This document shows positions 1-7,002 of a stretch of DNA of 8,864 nt, piece after piece. Origin of the DNA: Bacteroidota bacterium (lineage in GTDB: Bacteria; Bacteroidota; Kryptoniia; Kryptoniales; JAKASW01); contig JAJYOS010000214.1 of assembly GCA_021796055.1 (NCBI GenBank), positions 1-8,864 of the forward strand. Direction: 5' to 3'. The notes under the pieces are model-generated. The model saw nothing but the letters and a program-made list of their open reading frames with translations, ran no database searches and had not been told where the DNA came from. Positions within the stretch are counted from its first letter, which is position 1. Each line of letters starts with the position of its first letter. The position numbers and the translations under genes were made by a program.

Positions 1-625
1 ATGATGCGGATATAAGAGTCCAGGAGATATCGTAAGATGGGCTGACTCGGGTTTGTGTCTTTTGGTAACCGGAAACCCGGGAAAAGGGCTCGCTTTCTCA
101 GCCTGGTCAGTCATTGGCCGGTTTCCCGCGAAAGTCCGGAATCTCATGCAGACGACTCAATACCTCAAGCCTCCCAGGATGATTTCTTCCAGCCCAGATG
201 GGCTCGCTCAACAATCATTCCAACTTGACCAAAGTATCAGTCCGACACCATGTCCAGGGGTATTCTCAGTTGCGAACTCTGTTCAGGGTAGTGGTTCTAT
301 GGGGGTCAATTATCTGGCGCGAAACACACCAAATTTTAGGGGATTCAATCGTTAATGTCAAGTGGGGTGCGTTCAGCAGTAAACAGATTATCAGCACGCA
401 AATTGTCGGAGCTGTTGAACCTGCATCCGCGAATTGGCTTGTACAGCTGGCTTCCGGTTGCACTTCACGACCATAGTATTTAATTTCTTCCATCAGTCGG
501 GCTTTGACCAAACAGGGAACGGGTATCTATGCCGTCGTTCCACACCATCGAGATTCATAAGCGAACAACCTATTTCGTAGCCGGAATAATTGCACTTAAC
601 ATCCTTGACGAAGGGAGCAAACACA
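1..625. other. No supported gene; upstream region of the T9SS cargo gene
   Basis: Only short open frames occur here (up to about 100 codons, overlapping each other on both strands), and none has a recognisable domain, a convincing ribosome site or protein-like composition. A possible -35 element TTGACC lies at 504-509, but the -10 candidates near 524-532 are poor, so no promoter is claimed. A small 43-codon frame at 355-486 was examined and not recognised. The stretch may be plain intergenic DNA or the worn remains of a gene; the sequence alone does not decide. Confidence 0.5.
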
Positions 626-1924
626 ATGTTCAGGTTACCTTTTATCCCAGCAGTTGCATGCGTGCTGCTGTTCACAGCCTACAACGTCTCGCATTCACAG
701 ACACAGTGGGCTTTGGACACCGTGATGACAGTCGGGACAAATCCGACGGGGATTGCCATAACTTCAGACGGGAACAAACTGGTGGTCACCAACAACATGA
801 ACCCCGGAGAAGTGGTTGTGATCTCGACAACTGATTACGCACTATCCAGGATCGATATCAGTTCGATCGAAAACTACCCGACAGGAGTTGCGATAAGCCC
901 GAATGACTCTACCGCATTAGTGACCACGACGCACAAAGTAGCTTTCATAGATCTGACGAACAATTCGGTCAAAGGGCAATTCACGGCCCCTTGCGCGGGC
1001 ACGACATTGTACGGCATCGCCGTGACACCGGACGACAGAACCGCGGTATTCCCCGACCTGAGCTCGACATGTACCGGCCAGGGTTTGAGGCTGATTGAAG
1101 CTGCCGGGGTGACCTCAGGATCGTCATTCATTCCAGTCAGCACTTCAGGCGAACTGTATGGAATCGCACTTTCGCCGGACACCACGTATGCCATCGTTAC
1201 GACAAACACTCTGGGTTCTCCGAAGATGGTGAATATACGCACGTCAGAGGTCCAGAGCATTGCCGGCATCTCCGGCTCGTACGGCGTTGCCATGTTCCAT
1301 AACAAGAATGAAGTACTTCTTTTTGACGGCGATTCTGTAGATCACGTCTCGCTTGAATCCAAATCCGTAATAAAGAAGATAGCGTCCCTTTCCCATAATA
1401 CTGCGTTTCAGAATATCGCCATTTCGCAAGATGACAAATACGCGTTCGTTGTAGGCGCATTCGAAAAGCTGGTTGTGTCGCTTGCCGGCGACTCGGTCAT
1501 ACAGACATTCACCGCGGGGGGAACAAACGTCGCTGCAACCCCTGACGGTTCGCGCTTCTACGTCACTGATACCTACAACGGCACGGTGCGCGCGTACAAA
1601 ATGACAACTCAGACGGGAGTCAGAACATCGGAAAGCCTGCGACCGAAGGGTTACCGACTCCTCCAAAACTATCCCAACCCGTTCAATCCGACGACCACGA
1701 TCGAATTTAGCCTGGCGGATCGCTCGTACGTCCAGGTCGAAATCTATGACGCGCTCGGCCGGGCGGTCCGGAATCTTTTCTCGGGAGAGAAGCCCGAAGG
1801 CACATACCGGTTCGAGTGGGACGGCAAGAGTGATTCGGGATCCCCGTTGTCTTCCGGCGTGTACTTCTACCGGCTTAAGACCGGTAAGTTCGCAGATGTG
1901 AAGCGAATGTTGTTTCTGAAATAG
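626..1924 (+). CDS. Secreted seven-bladed beta-propeller (YncE/YVTN-like) protein with T9SS type A sorting domain
   Basis: Predicted 432-residue exported protein. Residues 1-24 form a signal peptide (MFRLP, hydrophobic core to about 18, likely cleavage after SHS). The mature part carries seven regularly spaced blade motifs of the kind PTGIAITSDGNKLVVTN, PTGVAISPNDSTALVTT, LYGIAVTPDDRTAV, LYGIALSPDTTYAIV, SYGVAMFHNKNEVLL, FQNIAISQDDKYAFV and GTNVAATPDGSRFYV, which fits one seven-bladed YncE-like propeller. Residues about 343-432 are a C-terminal sorting domain with LLQNYPNPFNPTTTI, an IYDALGR strand and the end GVYFYRLKTG...KRMLFLK, as in TIGR04183-type domains that direct T9SS export to the cell surface. 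I prefer the ATG at 626 because AAGGGAG at 611-617 is well spaced before it and the signal peptide then begins at once. An in-frame ATG at 590 would add 12 polar residues and lacks such a site. The ligand or enzymatic role cannot be told from sequence. The gene stands alone on this strand and is followed by a strong hairpin. Confidence 0.9.
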   Translation: MFRLPFIPAVACVLLFTAYNVSHSQTQWALDTVMTVGTNPTGIAITSDGNKLVVTNNMNPGEVVVISTTDYALSRIDISSIENYPTGVAISPNDSTALVTTTHKVAFIDLTNNSVKGQFTAPCAGTTLYGIAVTPDDRTAVFPDLSSTCTGQGLRLIEAAGVTSGSSFIPVSTSGELYGIALSPDTTYAIVTTNTLGSPKMVNIRTSEVQSIAGISGSYGVAMFHNKNEVLLFDGDSVDHVSLESKSVIKKIASLSHNTAFQNIAISQDDKYAFVVGAFEKLVVSLAGDSVIQTFTAGGTNVAATPDGSRFYVTDTYNGTVRAYKMTTQTGVRTSESLRPKGYRLLQNYPNPFNPTTTIEFSLADRSYVQVEIYDALGRAVRNLFSGEKPEGTYRFEWDGKSDSGSPLSSGVYFYRLKTGKFADVKRMLFLK

Positions 1925-2002
1925 GCCTCTTGTTCGAGCGTTGACGGGCCAGTGACAGAGATTCCTGCTATCCTACCGTTGATAACCATGTCGTAAGAAG
2001 TG

Positions 2003-2033
2003 CCGCCCGCCTGCGTTGTGCGCAGACGGGCGG
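2003..2033. terminator. GC-rich hairpin, probable bidirectional terminator or REP-like element
   Basis: CCGCCCG at 2003-2009 pairs with CGGGCGG at 2027-2033, and CTGCG at 2011-2015 pairs with CGCAG at 2021-2025. One C/A mismatch (2010/2026) interrupts the stem and the loop is TTGTG. It lies between the convergent T9SS cargo gene and yceI, where a shared terminator is expected. No clear T-run follows on the plus strand and only a weak one on the minus strand, so an intergenic repeat element is an alternative. Confidence 0.5.
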
Positions 2034-2049
2034 AGCTATGAGGAATCAC

Positions 2050-2067
2050 CCGCCGGTTAGTCGGCGG
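2050..2067. terminator. Second short hairpin just downstream of yceI
   Basis: CCGCCG at 2050-2055 and CGGCGG at 2062-2067 form a perfect 6-bp stem around GTTAGT, 27 bases past the yceI stop codon. The following CGGGCGG at 2069-2075 repeats the right arm of the larger hairpin at 2027-2033, so the two structures could pair in alternative ways. It lacks a T-tract; the terminator role is inferred from position. Confidence 0.35.
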
Positions 2068-2094
2068 CCGGGCGGATAGATTCCATGATTTTCT

Positions 2095-2640
2095 TCAGGC
2101 GGCCTGTTTTGCGCCCTGCGCGCGGTTCAGCTCGGCTTCGATTTCAAGCTTCACCTCATCGCCGACCACCACTCCACCGGTCTCGGTCAATCCGTTCCAC
2201 TGAAGACCGTAATCGAAGCGGTTGACCTTCCCCCTGATCTCAAAACCGGAGACTTCCGTACCGCCGAAGCCCTTCACCGTTCCGTTGTAGATTGCGGTAA
2301 GCTTGATCGGTTTCGTTACGCCCCGGATAGCAAGGTCACCGACGATTTCATATTCATCGTCGCTCTTCTTCACGACGGAGCGCGACACAAACGTCATCTT
2401 CGGATAGTTTGCCGCATCAAAGAAATCCGCGGACTTCAGGTGACCGTCCCGCTGTTCGTTCTTTGTGCTTATGCTGTTGACTTCCGCTTCAAACTGAATC
2501 TTGGCGTCGGAGAAGTCGGGCTTATCAGCCTCTACCGTCGCGTCAAAATTATTGAACTGTCCTGTCACGCTCGAGACAACAAGGTGTCTCACTTTGAATT
2601 TAATCTCGGAATGGACCGGGTCTATTTTCCAGACTGCCAT
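2095..2640 (-). CDS. yceI: YceI family protein (lipocalin-like, polyisoprenoid-binding family)
   Basis: The 181-residue protein matches the YceI fold from end to end: the opening IDPVHSEIKFKVRHL (residues 6-20), the central STKNEQRDGHLKSADFFDA stretch and YPKMTF (58-84), GDLAIRGVTKPI (101-112), NRFDYGL (140-146) and the closing VGDEVKLEIEAEL strand (159-171). Characterised family members are beta-barrels that bind a long isoprenoid chain such as a quinone precursor; the ligand here is unknown. It has no signal peptide (it starts MAVWKIDP), so a cytoplasmic location is expected, unlike E. coli YceI, which is exported. The start is supported by GAAAGGA about 9 bases upstream. It is the last gene of a minus-strand operon, 20 bases after the stop of the deleted reductase and downstream of marR, with no promoter of its own evident. 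Family assignment is firm; physiological role is inference, probably redox or envelope stress. Confidence 0.93.
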   Translation of the reverse strand: MAVWKIDPVHSEIKFKVRHLVVSSVTGQFNNFDATVEADKPDFSDAKIQFEAEVNSISTKNEQRDGHLKSADFFDAANYPKMTFVSRSVVKKSDDEYEIVGDLAIRGVTKPIKLTAIYNGTVKGFGGTEVSGFEIRGKVNRFDYGLQWNGLTETGGVVVGDEVKLEIEAELNRAQGAKQAA

Positions 2641-2660
2641 TTTGCTTGTCCTTTCGGTGG

Positions 2661-2923
2661 CTAGTTATTCTCTGTTGTTAATTCTTTCACAATCTTCGCA
2701 TGTCTCGCCAGCTTCCTGAGTTCTGCGAGTTGCTGGCGGACGATCAATATCGTTGGTTCGTCGGTGAGACGGCCGCTGGCATCGAACTTGCGCTGGGCCC
2801 GGGCCACGAGAACTTCCGGTTTATTTACAGGCGTCATGTTCAGGAACTGGAATATCGCTTCGTGTTATACGATTCTCTTCTCAGACTTCCTGAAATTCCT
2901 ACAAAACGCAGTTCATCTCTCAT
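2661..2923 (-). pseudogene. Internally deleted NAD(P)H-dependent FMN reductase (flavodoxin-like) remnant
   Basis: On the minus strand an ATG at 2923 with AGAAGG upstream opens MRDELRFVGISGSLRRESYN followed by TK, the typical N-terminus of NADPH-dependent FMN reductases, with the GSLR flavin-phosphate loop. It runs into TGA at 2842-2840 after 28 codons. In another frame, from about 2858 to the TAG at 2663-2661, the sequence reads AIFQFLNMTPVNKPEVLVAR and then AQRKFDASGRLTDEPT, the family's characteristic C-terminus. The two halves meet at about 2855-2860. Family members are usually about 180-190 residues; here about 22 N-terminal and 65 C-terminal residues remain, so roughly 100 residues of the core (flavin and NAD(P)H sites) are missing and the frame is shifted. 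No functional enzyme can result. The remnant sits between marR (29-base gap) and yceI (20-base gap), keeping operon spacing. Both halves are recognised by eye; an assembly error is the main alternative. Confidence 0.8.
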
Positions 2924-2952
2924 GTTTGATTTGTCCTTCTGTGTATATCCAG

Positions 2953-3420
2953 CTATACCTGGAGTCTCTGTTTGAGAGTGAGACCGAGTTTCTTCAGGAG
3001 TGCGGCGAGCTTCATCATCTCTTCGTCACTAAGTGCGGAATGAACCAGATCAGTGACGAACTTCGCATGCCTGGGAAAAATGTCCTGAAACAGCTTTGTT
3101 CCCTTCTCCGTTAGTTCGATTACGTACGCTCGACGATCGTCCTCGGCCTGCTTCCTTTCGACCAGACCTTCTTTCGAAAGGTTATCGACCACGACGGTCA
3201 TATTCCCTCCCGACGACAGGTTCTTGGAGCAGAGTTCGCCGATCTTCATCGGTCCAAGATGCCCGAGCGCTTCAATCACGCCGAATTGTGCCTCCGTCAG
3301 GCCATAAGTGGCGATGTCGCGGACGGTCAGAGTAGACATCGTATTTGACGCCCTTGCCAGCTTGACCCAGAGGTCCAGCGCCTGCTCGGCCTTCTTGCCG
3401 TATTTCCTCGTCGTACTCAT
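2953..3420 (-). CDS. MarR family winged-helix transcriptional regulator
   Basis: This 155-residue DNA-binding protein has standard MarR layout: an N-terminal dimerisation helix (about 8-35), LTEAQFGVIEAL (41-52), the helix-turn-helix IGELCSKNLSSGGNMTVVVD with its NLSKEGLVER continuation (60-89), the wing with DDRRAY (94-99) and ELTEKG, and C-terminal dimerisation helices (108-155). Such proteins are usually dimeric repressors released by small phenolic or oxidising ligands. The pattern resembles the branch containing Bacillus MhqR, which controls quinone- and azo-reductases, though this is by recall and not alignment. A single cysteine (C64) lies at the HTH; redox sensing through it is speculative. 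It is the first gene of the operon with the reductase remnant and yceI. The start at 3420 has AGGA about 11 bases upstream and lies just downstream of a strong promoter, which suggests autoregulation. Confidence 0.9.
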   Translation of the reverse strand: MSTTRKYGKKAEQALDLWVKLARASNTMSTLTVRDIATYGLTEAQFGVIEALGHLGPMKIGELCSKNLSSGGNMTVVVDNLSKEGLVERKQAEDDRRAYVIELTEKGTKLFQDIFPRHAKFVTDLVHSALSDEEMMKLAALLKKLGLTLKQRLQV

Positions 3421-3450
3421 TCCGCATATTCCTAATTAATATCTTTCGAA

Positions 3451-3471
3451 TTCTAATATAACGAATTAGTA
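3451..3471. promoter_or_regulatory. Inverted repeat over the marR promoter, candidate MarR operator
   Basis: TTCTAAT (3451-3457) and ATTAGTA (3465-3471) form an imperfect inverted repeat (6 of 7 positions) around ATAACGA. The left arm covers the -10 box of the minus-strand promoter and the right arm lies in its spacer. A further palindrome, TAGTACTA, overlaps at 3467-3474, and CGAATT occurs twice (3447-3452, 3462-3467). AT-rich palindromes over the -10 are where MarR proteins usually bind to repress their own operon; binding here is inferred. Confidence 0.5.
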
Positions 3472-3483
3472 CTAGTATGTCAA
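3455..3483 (-). promoter_or_regulatory. Sigma70-type promoter of the marR operon
   Basis: Read on the minus strand, TTGACA (3483-3478) is followed by a 17-base spacer and TATATT (3460-3455), a perfect -35 and a 5/6 -10 box. Transcription would start near 3448, about 28 bases before the marR ATG. It is the only good promoter seen upstream of the three-gene set, so it probably serves all of it. Confidence 0.7.
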
Positions 3484-3500
3484 GAGTCGATTGCATGGGG

Positions 3501-3529
3501 TTGACTTGCTCCAGGCTTTCCTGTAACAT
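3501..3529 (+). promoter_or_regulatory. Divergent sigma70-type promoter facing the 3545 gene
   Basis: TTGACT (3501-3506), a 17-base spacer and TAACAT (3524-3529) form a fair promoter on the plus strand, 17 bases from the marR -35 box and pointing away from it. The predicted start of transcription (about 3536) leaves a leader of only some 9 bases before the ATG at 3545. Proximity to the presumed MarR operator makes shared control possible. Confidence 0.45.
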
Positions 3530-3544
3530 AGAAGAAACAGAAGC

Positions 3545-4044
3545 ATGAGTAGATACGTCACATCGGCTTTATTGTCGCTTGTTGCCTTCACCCTCCTGGC
3601 GGTACCGTCGTCCGCAAGGGAGCTTCGGACAAATCCTCAGCGTAATCTGCCTGAAGGATGGGATTCTGACCTGATCGGGCATGTTCGGAGCTATACACCG
3701 AATCTTGCTGCGCTAAAAGGCGGGGAGGTTCCCTTCCGATACGCGATGCTGAACGACGCGAAGCGGGACTACACGCTCGTCGTGATCGATGACATTCTGC
3801 TCAGAAAACAAAACTCCCCGAGGCAGCCGGACGATGGGCTGCAGGCCATCAGTCCGAGCCTTGCGGTCACATCGGATAACCACCGCGGGCGATTGGCATC
3901 GGAGAACAGATCGGCTTCAGCGGCAAACACAATTCCTACTTCCCTTGACCGTGCATCTCTTTCGACGTGCGTCCACGTGGATACACCCTCCCACACCCGC
4001 GAATACCTCGAAACAAGGAAATAGTCTACAGCTCCAGCATCTGA
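3545..4044 (+). pseudogene. Small exported protein of unknown family, probably frameshifted
   Basis: I do not recognise the family. The frame opens with a signal peptide (residues 1-24, MSRYVTSALLSLVAFTLLAV then PSSA), followed by protein-like sequence including LIGHVRSYTPNLAALKGGEV and RDYTLVVIDDILL. The uninterrupted frame runs to a TAG at 4022-4024 (159 codons), but after about 3888 its residues become rich in Ser/Thr/Arg and third-position GC drops. In the -1 frame, 3889-3945 reads AIGIGEQIGFSGKHNSYFP, then TGA, then from 3961 FDVRPRGYTLPHPRIPRNK and EIVYSSSI to a stop at 4042-4044, with good third-position GC. I therefore suspect a frameshift near 3888 and a second lesion near 3946. An intact 159-residue protein with an unusual tail, or a sequencing error, are alternatives. 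It is preceded by a divergent promoter; the ribosome site is weak. Confidence 0.4.
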
Positions 4045-4173
4045 TCAGGGAACCGGAAGGGCTATGTCTCTTCTCACTCATATAGCGGGTTCCCTCCAGT
4101 CAAACCACATCCAAACCGAAAACGTCTTGACCGGCATTCTCCGTATCACGGAAATGCAGATTGGAGAAGAATC

Positions 4174-6933
4174 ATGAACTGGAAGACTATCAACAGGTAT
4201 ATCGCCGCGGGAGTTTTCCTGCTGACCCTCGGCTTGTATTCGTCGACGGCTCAGCCGACCGTAGCCTACTGGGATTGTGCGGAATACGCCGCAACAGCTC
4301 CGGCTCTCGAGGTTCCTCATCCGCCCGGTGCTCCACTCTTCACGCTCGCCGGACGCATCGCCGATATGGTGCCCTTCCTGAGCAACCCGGCATTCAGGTA
4401 TAACCTTCTTTCTTCATTGGCAAGCGCCCTCACGATAATGTTTCTCTATCTCATAGAAGTCAGGGTTTTATCGAGATGGAAAGGATTTCCTTCCGATCCA
4501 ACAAACGGCATGGTAGTATTCGGGTCGGCAGCGATCGGGGCCCTTAGTTACGCGGTGTCCGACACGTTCTGGTTCGACGCCGTCGAATCCAGCCTCTTCG
4601 CCTCAAGCATACTCTTTGTCTCGCTGGTCCTATGGCTCACTCTCGTCTGGTTCGAGAAATCCGGGAAAGGCGGCAGCCATGAACACTTGCTCCTTATCGC
4701 CTACCTCCTGGGACTTTCGATCGGGGTTCACCAGCTCTGTTTGCTCCCCTTTTTCACGATCGGAATCCTCATCTACTTCAGATATTACGAGTTTGCGTGG
4801 AAGAGATTTCTGAAGTTCACGCTTGCGATGATACTCGGATTCCTGGTAATCTACCCTGGAATCGTCAAGTGGGTTGTGGTCGGCCTTTCCGGGAAATTCA
4901 GCCTCGGTCCGATCGACATGAACAACAGCTCGTTAGTCAAAGTGATAACGTTTGCAATAATCGCGGCAGCGGCATATTCCGCGTACAAGGCGGAACGGGC
5001 GAGGCGATGGGCGTTGAGCATGACCCTCATGGCAGGACTGTTCGTCCTGCTTGGCTATTCCACTTACGCACTTGTATACATCCGCGCGAACTCACATCCG
5101 GCAATCAACGAAAATGCTCCCGGCAGTATGCACAACCTCGCGGGTTATCTGGACAGGGAGCAATACGGAAAGCAGCCTCTTTTCTGGCCGCGAAGGTGGA
5201 GCCCCGATCCGACTGCCCAGCGTAATTATGCGACGTATTCATCCGACTGGGATTACTTCCTGTCGTATCAGCTTAGTCACATGTTCCTTCGTTATGTCGG
5301 CTTCAACTTCGTCGGGAGATCGGGGGACATAAAAGATGCTCCAGTTGCAATATTCAAATCGTCGATGCGATGGACGGGCGGCGAGAAGGGCTTCCCCACC
5401 AGATACTTTGCGATTCCTCTCATAATTGCGTTGATCGGACTATGGTATCATTTCAGGCGAGACTGGAAATTCGCCCTGGCATTCCTGATACTCTTTGCAG
5501 TAATGGGGCTTGCGCTGGTCGTTTATTTCAATATGGCGGATCCGCAGCCAAGGGAACGGGACTACTTCTTCGTTGGGGCTTTCTTCACGATTGCCCTTTG
5601 GATCGGAATCGGCGCTTCGGGTATGATAGACTATGCGGCCGATGCTGTTCGGAACAAGAAGCTGAAAGCTGCGGGTATCGGTATTATCGCATTGGCAATA
5701 TTCGCGGCAGTGCCGTTCAACATGTTCCGGCAAAATCTCTTCAGTCACGACAGGCATGACGACTATGCGCCTTTCGACGTTTCTTACGACATCCTCCAGT
5801 CATGCAAGCCGAACGCCATCCTCTTCACGGGCGGGGACAACGACACGTTCCCTCTTTGGTACCTGCAGGAGGCGCTAGGCGTGAGAACCGACGTCCGGAT
5901 AGTCTGCCTCAGTCTCGCAAACACGGATTGGTATCCTCTGCAGCTTAAACATGAAACACCGCACAACGCAATGAGAGTACCTATAAGCCTGCCGGATACG
6001 GAGATAAGAGAGATTGCTGCTGCCGGCGGCGTGCAGTGGGCTCAAAGATCCATGAGGCTCGATGTACCGAAGCAAGTGTACAAGAGGTTTGACATTGCGG
6101 ATACTTCAGTAACCGGCAAGGGCTGCATCCGGTACACCGTCAATCCCACGCTGGGGCAGGGTGACTTCAGAGCGTTGCGAGTCCAGGACGTGATCGTCAA
6201 CAACATAGTCCAAACGAACAGGTGGCAGCGCCCCATCTGTTTTGCGGCAACTGTAGCCCCGTCGGACATGGTCGGCTTGCAGGGTTTTCTCGTGAGGGAG
6301 GGACTCGTGTATGAGCTCACCCCCGTATTTCACAGCGGCTATTATTACGCGAACGTGGATGCCCCAATAACATGCAAATGCCTGTTCAACGGTTCCAACG
6401 CTGTCCGCACAGGGCCGCACTTCGGCTTCATCTACGAGGGGCTCGACAAGCGCGGAGTTTATTACGACGACAACACGAGAGGTCTGATCTCGGTGATAAG
6501 GGATTCCTTCATGCTGCTCGCCTCACACTATCAGGAAAACGGAGAGAACCGCCGATGCGTAGCGACGCTGGATACGATGGAAGAGAGAATTCCAGTCAAG
6601 GCGGTGCCGCTGGATTATTCCTCCATGAGCGACATATCAAGGCTGTATTTTGCGGCCGGTGACACGCTCTCATTTAAAAAGTATGCGAGCTTGTGCGAGA
6701 AGGAGGCACTTGCAGCAATAGCCGACAATCCGTTCGACGAGCAGCGAGGGACAAATCCATACGCCGTGCTTCTAGGGTTGTACGAAATGGAGGGAAGGTA
6801 TCGTGAGTCGATAGCGCTTCTGAGACAGGCAAAGGAAATGTATCCAAATGCGCGAGGGATCGACGAGCGAATCGCCTGGCTCGAAGAGATTATGAAGAGG
6901 AAGGATGTGCCTCATTCCGGCAAGATGAAGTAA
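4174..6933 (+). CDS. DUF2723 family polytopic membrane protein, GT-C glycosyltransferase-like
   Basis: The 919-residue protein belongs to DUF2723, a large family of FCB-group inner-membrane proteins related in layout to GT-C protein glycosyltransferases and, to my recollection, annotated in recent releases as glycosyltransferase family 117. After a first membrane segment (about 8-26) comes the diagnostic periplasmic loop YWDCAEYAATA (32-42) and HPPGAPLF (49-56); D34 and E37 are candidates for the acidic catalytic residues. About a dozen hydrophobic segments follow to around 515, including the family signature DPQPRERDYFFVGAFF (about 456-471). The C-terminal 400 residues are soluble and probably periplasmic, with FTGGDNDTFPLWYLQE (551-566) and a TPR-like end (YAVLLGLYEMEGRYRESIAL, about 868-887). 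The start has GGAGAA at 4163-4168. It is a little shorter than many relatives of about 1000 residues but looks complete. Sugar donor and acceptor are unknown; O-glycosylation of exported proteins is the likely role by family inference. Confidence 0.88.
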   Translation: MNWKTINRYIAAGVFLLTLGLYSSTAQPTVAYWDCAEYAATAPALEVPHPPGAPLFTLAGRIADMVPFLSNPAFRYNLLSSLASALTIMFLYLIEVRVLSRWKGFPSDPTNGMVVFGSAAIGALSYAVSDTFWFDAVESSLFASSILFVSLVLWLTLVWFEKSGKGGSHEHLLLIAYLLGLSIGVHQLCLLPFFTIGILIYFRYYEFAWKRFLKFTLAMILGFLVIYPGIVKWVVVGLSGKFSLGPIDMNNSSLVKVITFAIIAAAAYSAYKAERARRWALSMTLMAGLFVLLGYSTYALVYIRANSHPAINENAPGSMHNLAGYLDREQYGKQPLFWPRRWSPDPTAQRNYATYSSDWDYFLSYQLSHMFLRYVGFNFVGRSGDIKDAPVAIFKSSMRWTGGEKGFPTRYFAIPLIIALIGLWYHFRRDWKFALAFLILFAVMGLALVVYFNMADPQPRERDYFFVGAFFTIALWIGIGASGMIDYAADAVRNKKLKAAGIGIIALAIFAAVPFNMFRQNLFSHDRHDDYAPFDVSYDILQSCKPNAILFTGGDNDTFPLWYLQEALGVRTDVRIVCLSLANTDWYPLQLKHETPHNAMRVPISLPDTEIREIAAAGGVQWAQRSMRLDVPKQVYKRFDIADTSVTGKGCIRYTVNPTLGQGDFRALRVQDVIVNNIVQTNRWQRPICFAATVAPSDMVGLQGFLVREGLVYELTPVFHSGYYYANVDAPITCKCLFNGSNAVRTGPHFGFIYEGLDKRGVYYDDNTRGLISVIRDSFMLLASHYQENGENRRCVATLDTMEERIPVKAVPLDYSSMSDISRLYFAAGDTLSFKKYASLCEKEALAAIADNPFDEQRGTNPYAVLLGLYEMEGRYRESIALLRQAKEMYPNARGIDERIAWLEEIMKRKDVPHSGKMK

Positions 6934-7002
6934 CAAAGCGAGAAGAGAAGGAGATATGCGGGTGAGAAGTTCGGAGACTGAAAGGCAAATGAGGAAAATC
7001 GG

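Noticed and set aside
70..128. GGAAACC ... GGTTTCC complementary segments suggesting an RNA structure
   Set aside because: Only a 7-bp match separated by about 40 bases with no T-tract or known RNA motif; expected by chance in GC-rich DNA.
355..486. 43-codon plus-strand frame ending LYSWLPVALHDHSI
   Set aside because: No good ribosome site and no family recognised; too short to support from sequence alone.
266..511. 81-codon minus-strand frame upstream of the T9SS cargo gene
   Set aside because: Overlaps equally long plus-strand frames, lacks a domain, and its composition does not look protein-like.
874..1305. Open frame of 143 codons on the minus strand, with similar ones at 1197-1460 and 1244-1666
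   Set aside because: They lie antisense to the well-supported beta-propeller gene, have no recognisable domain or start signal, and are explained by the codon use of the real gene.
2700..3114. Plus-strand open frames of 91 and 116 codons
   Set aside because: They are antisense to the FMN reductase remnant and marR; the minus strand gives recognisable protein sequence and the plus strand does not.
4797..5759. Open frames of 142 and 129 codons (plus) and 105 codons (minus) inside the DUF2723 gene
   Set aside because: All are alternative-frame shadows of a continuous 919-codon gene carrying family motifs on both sides.
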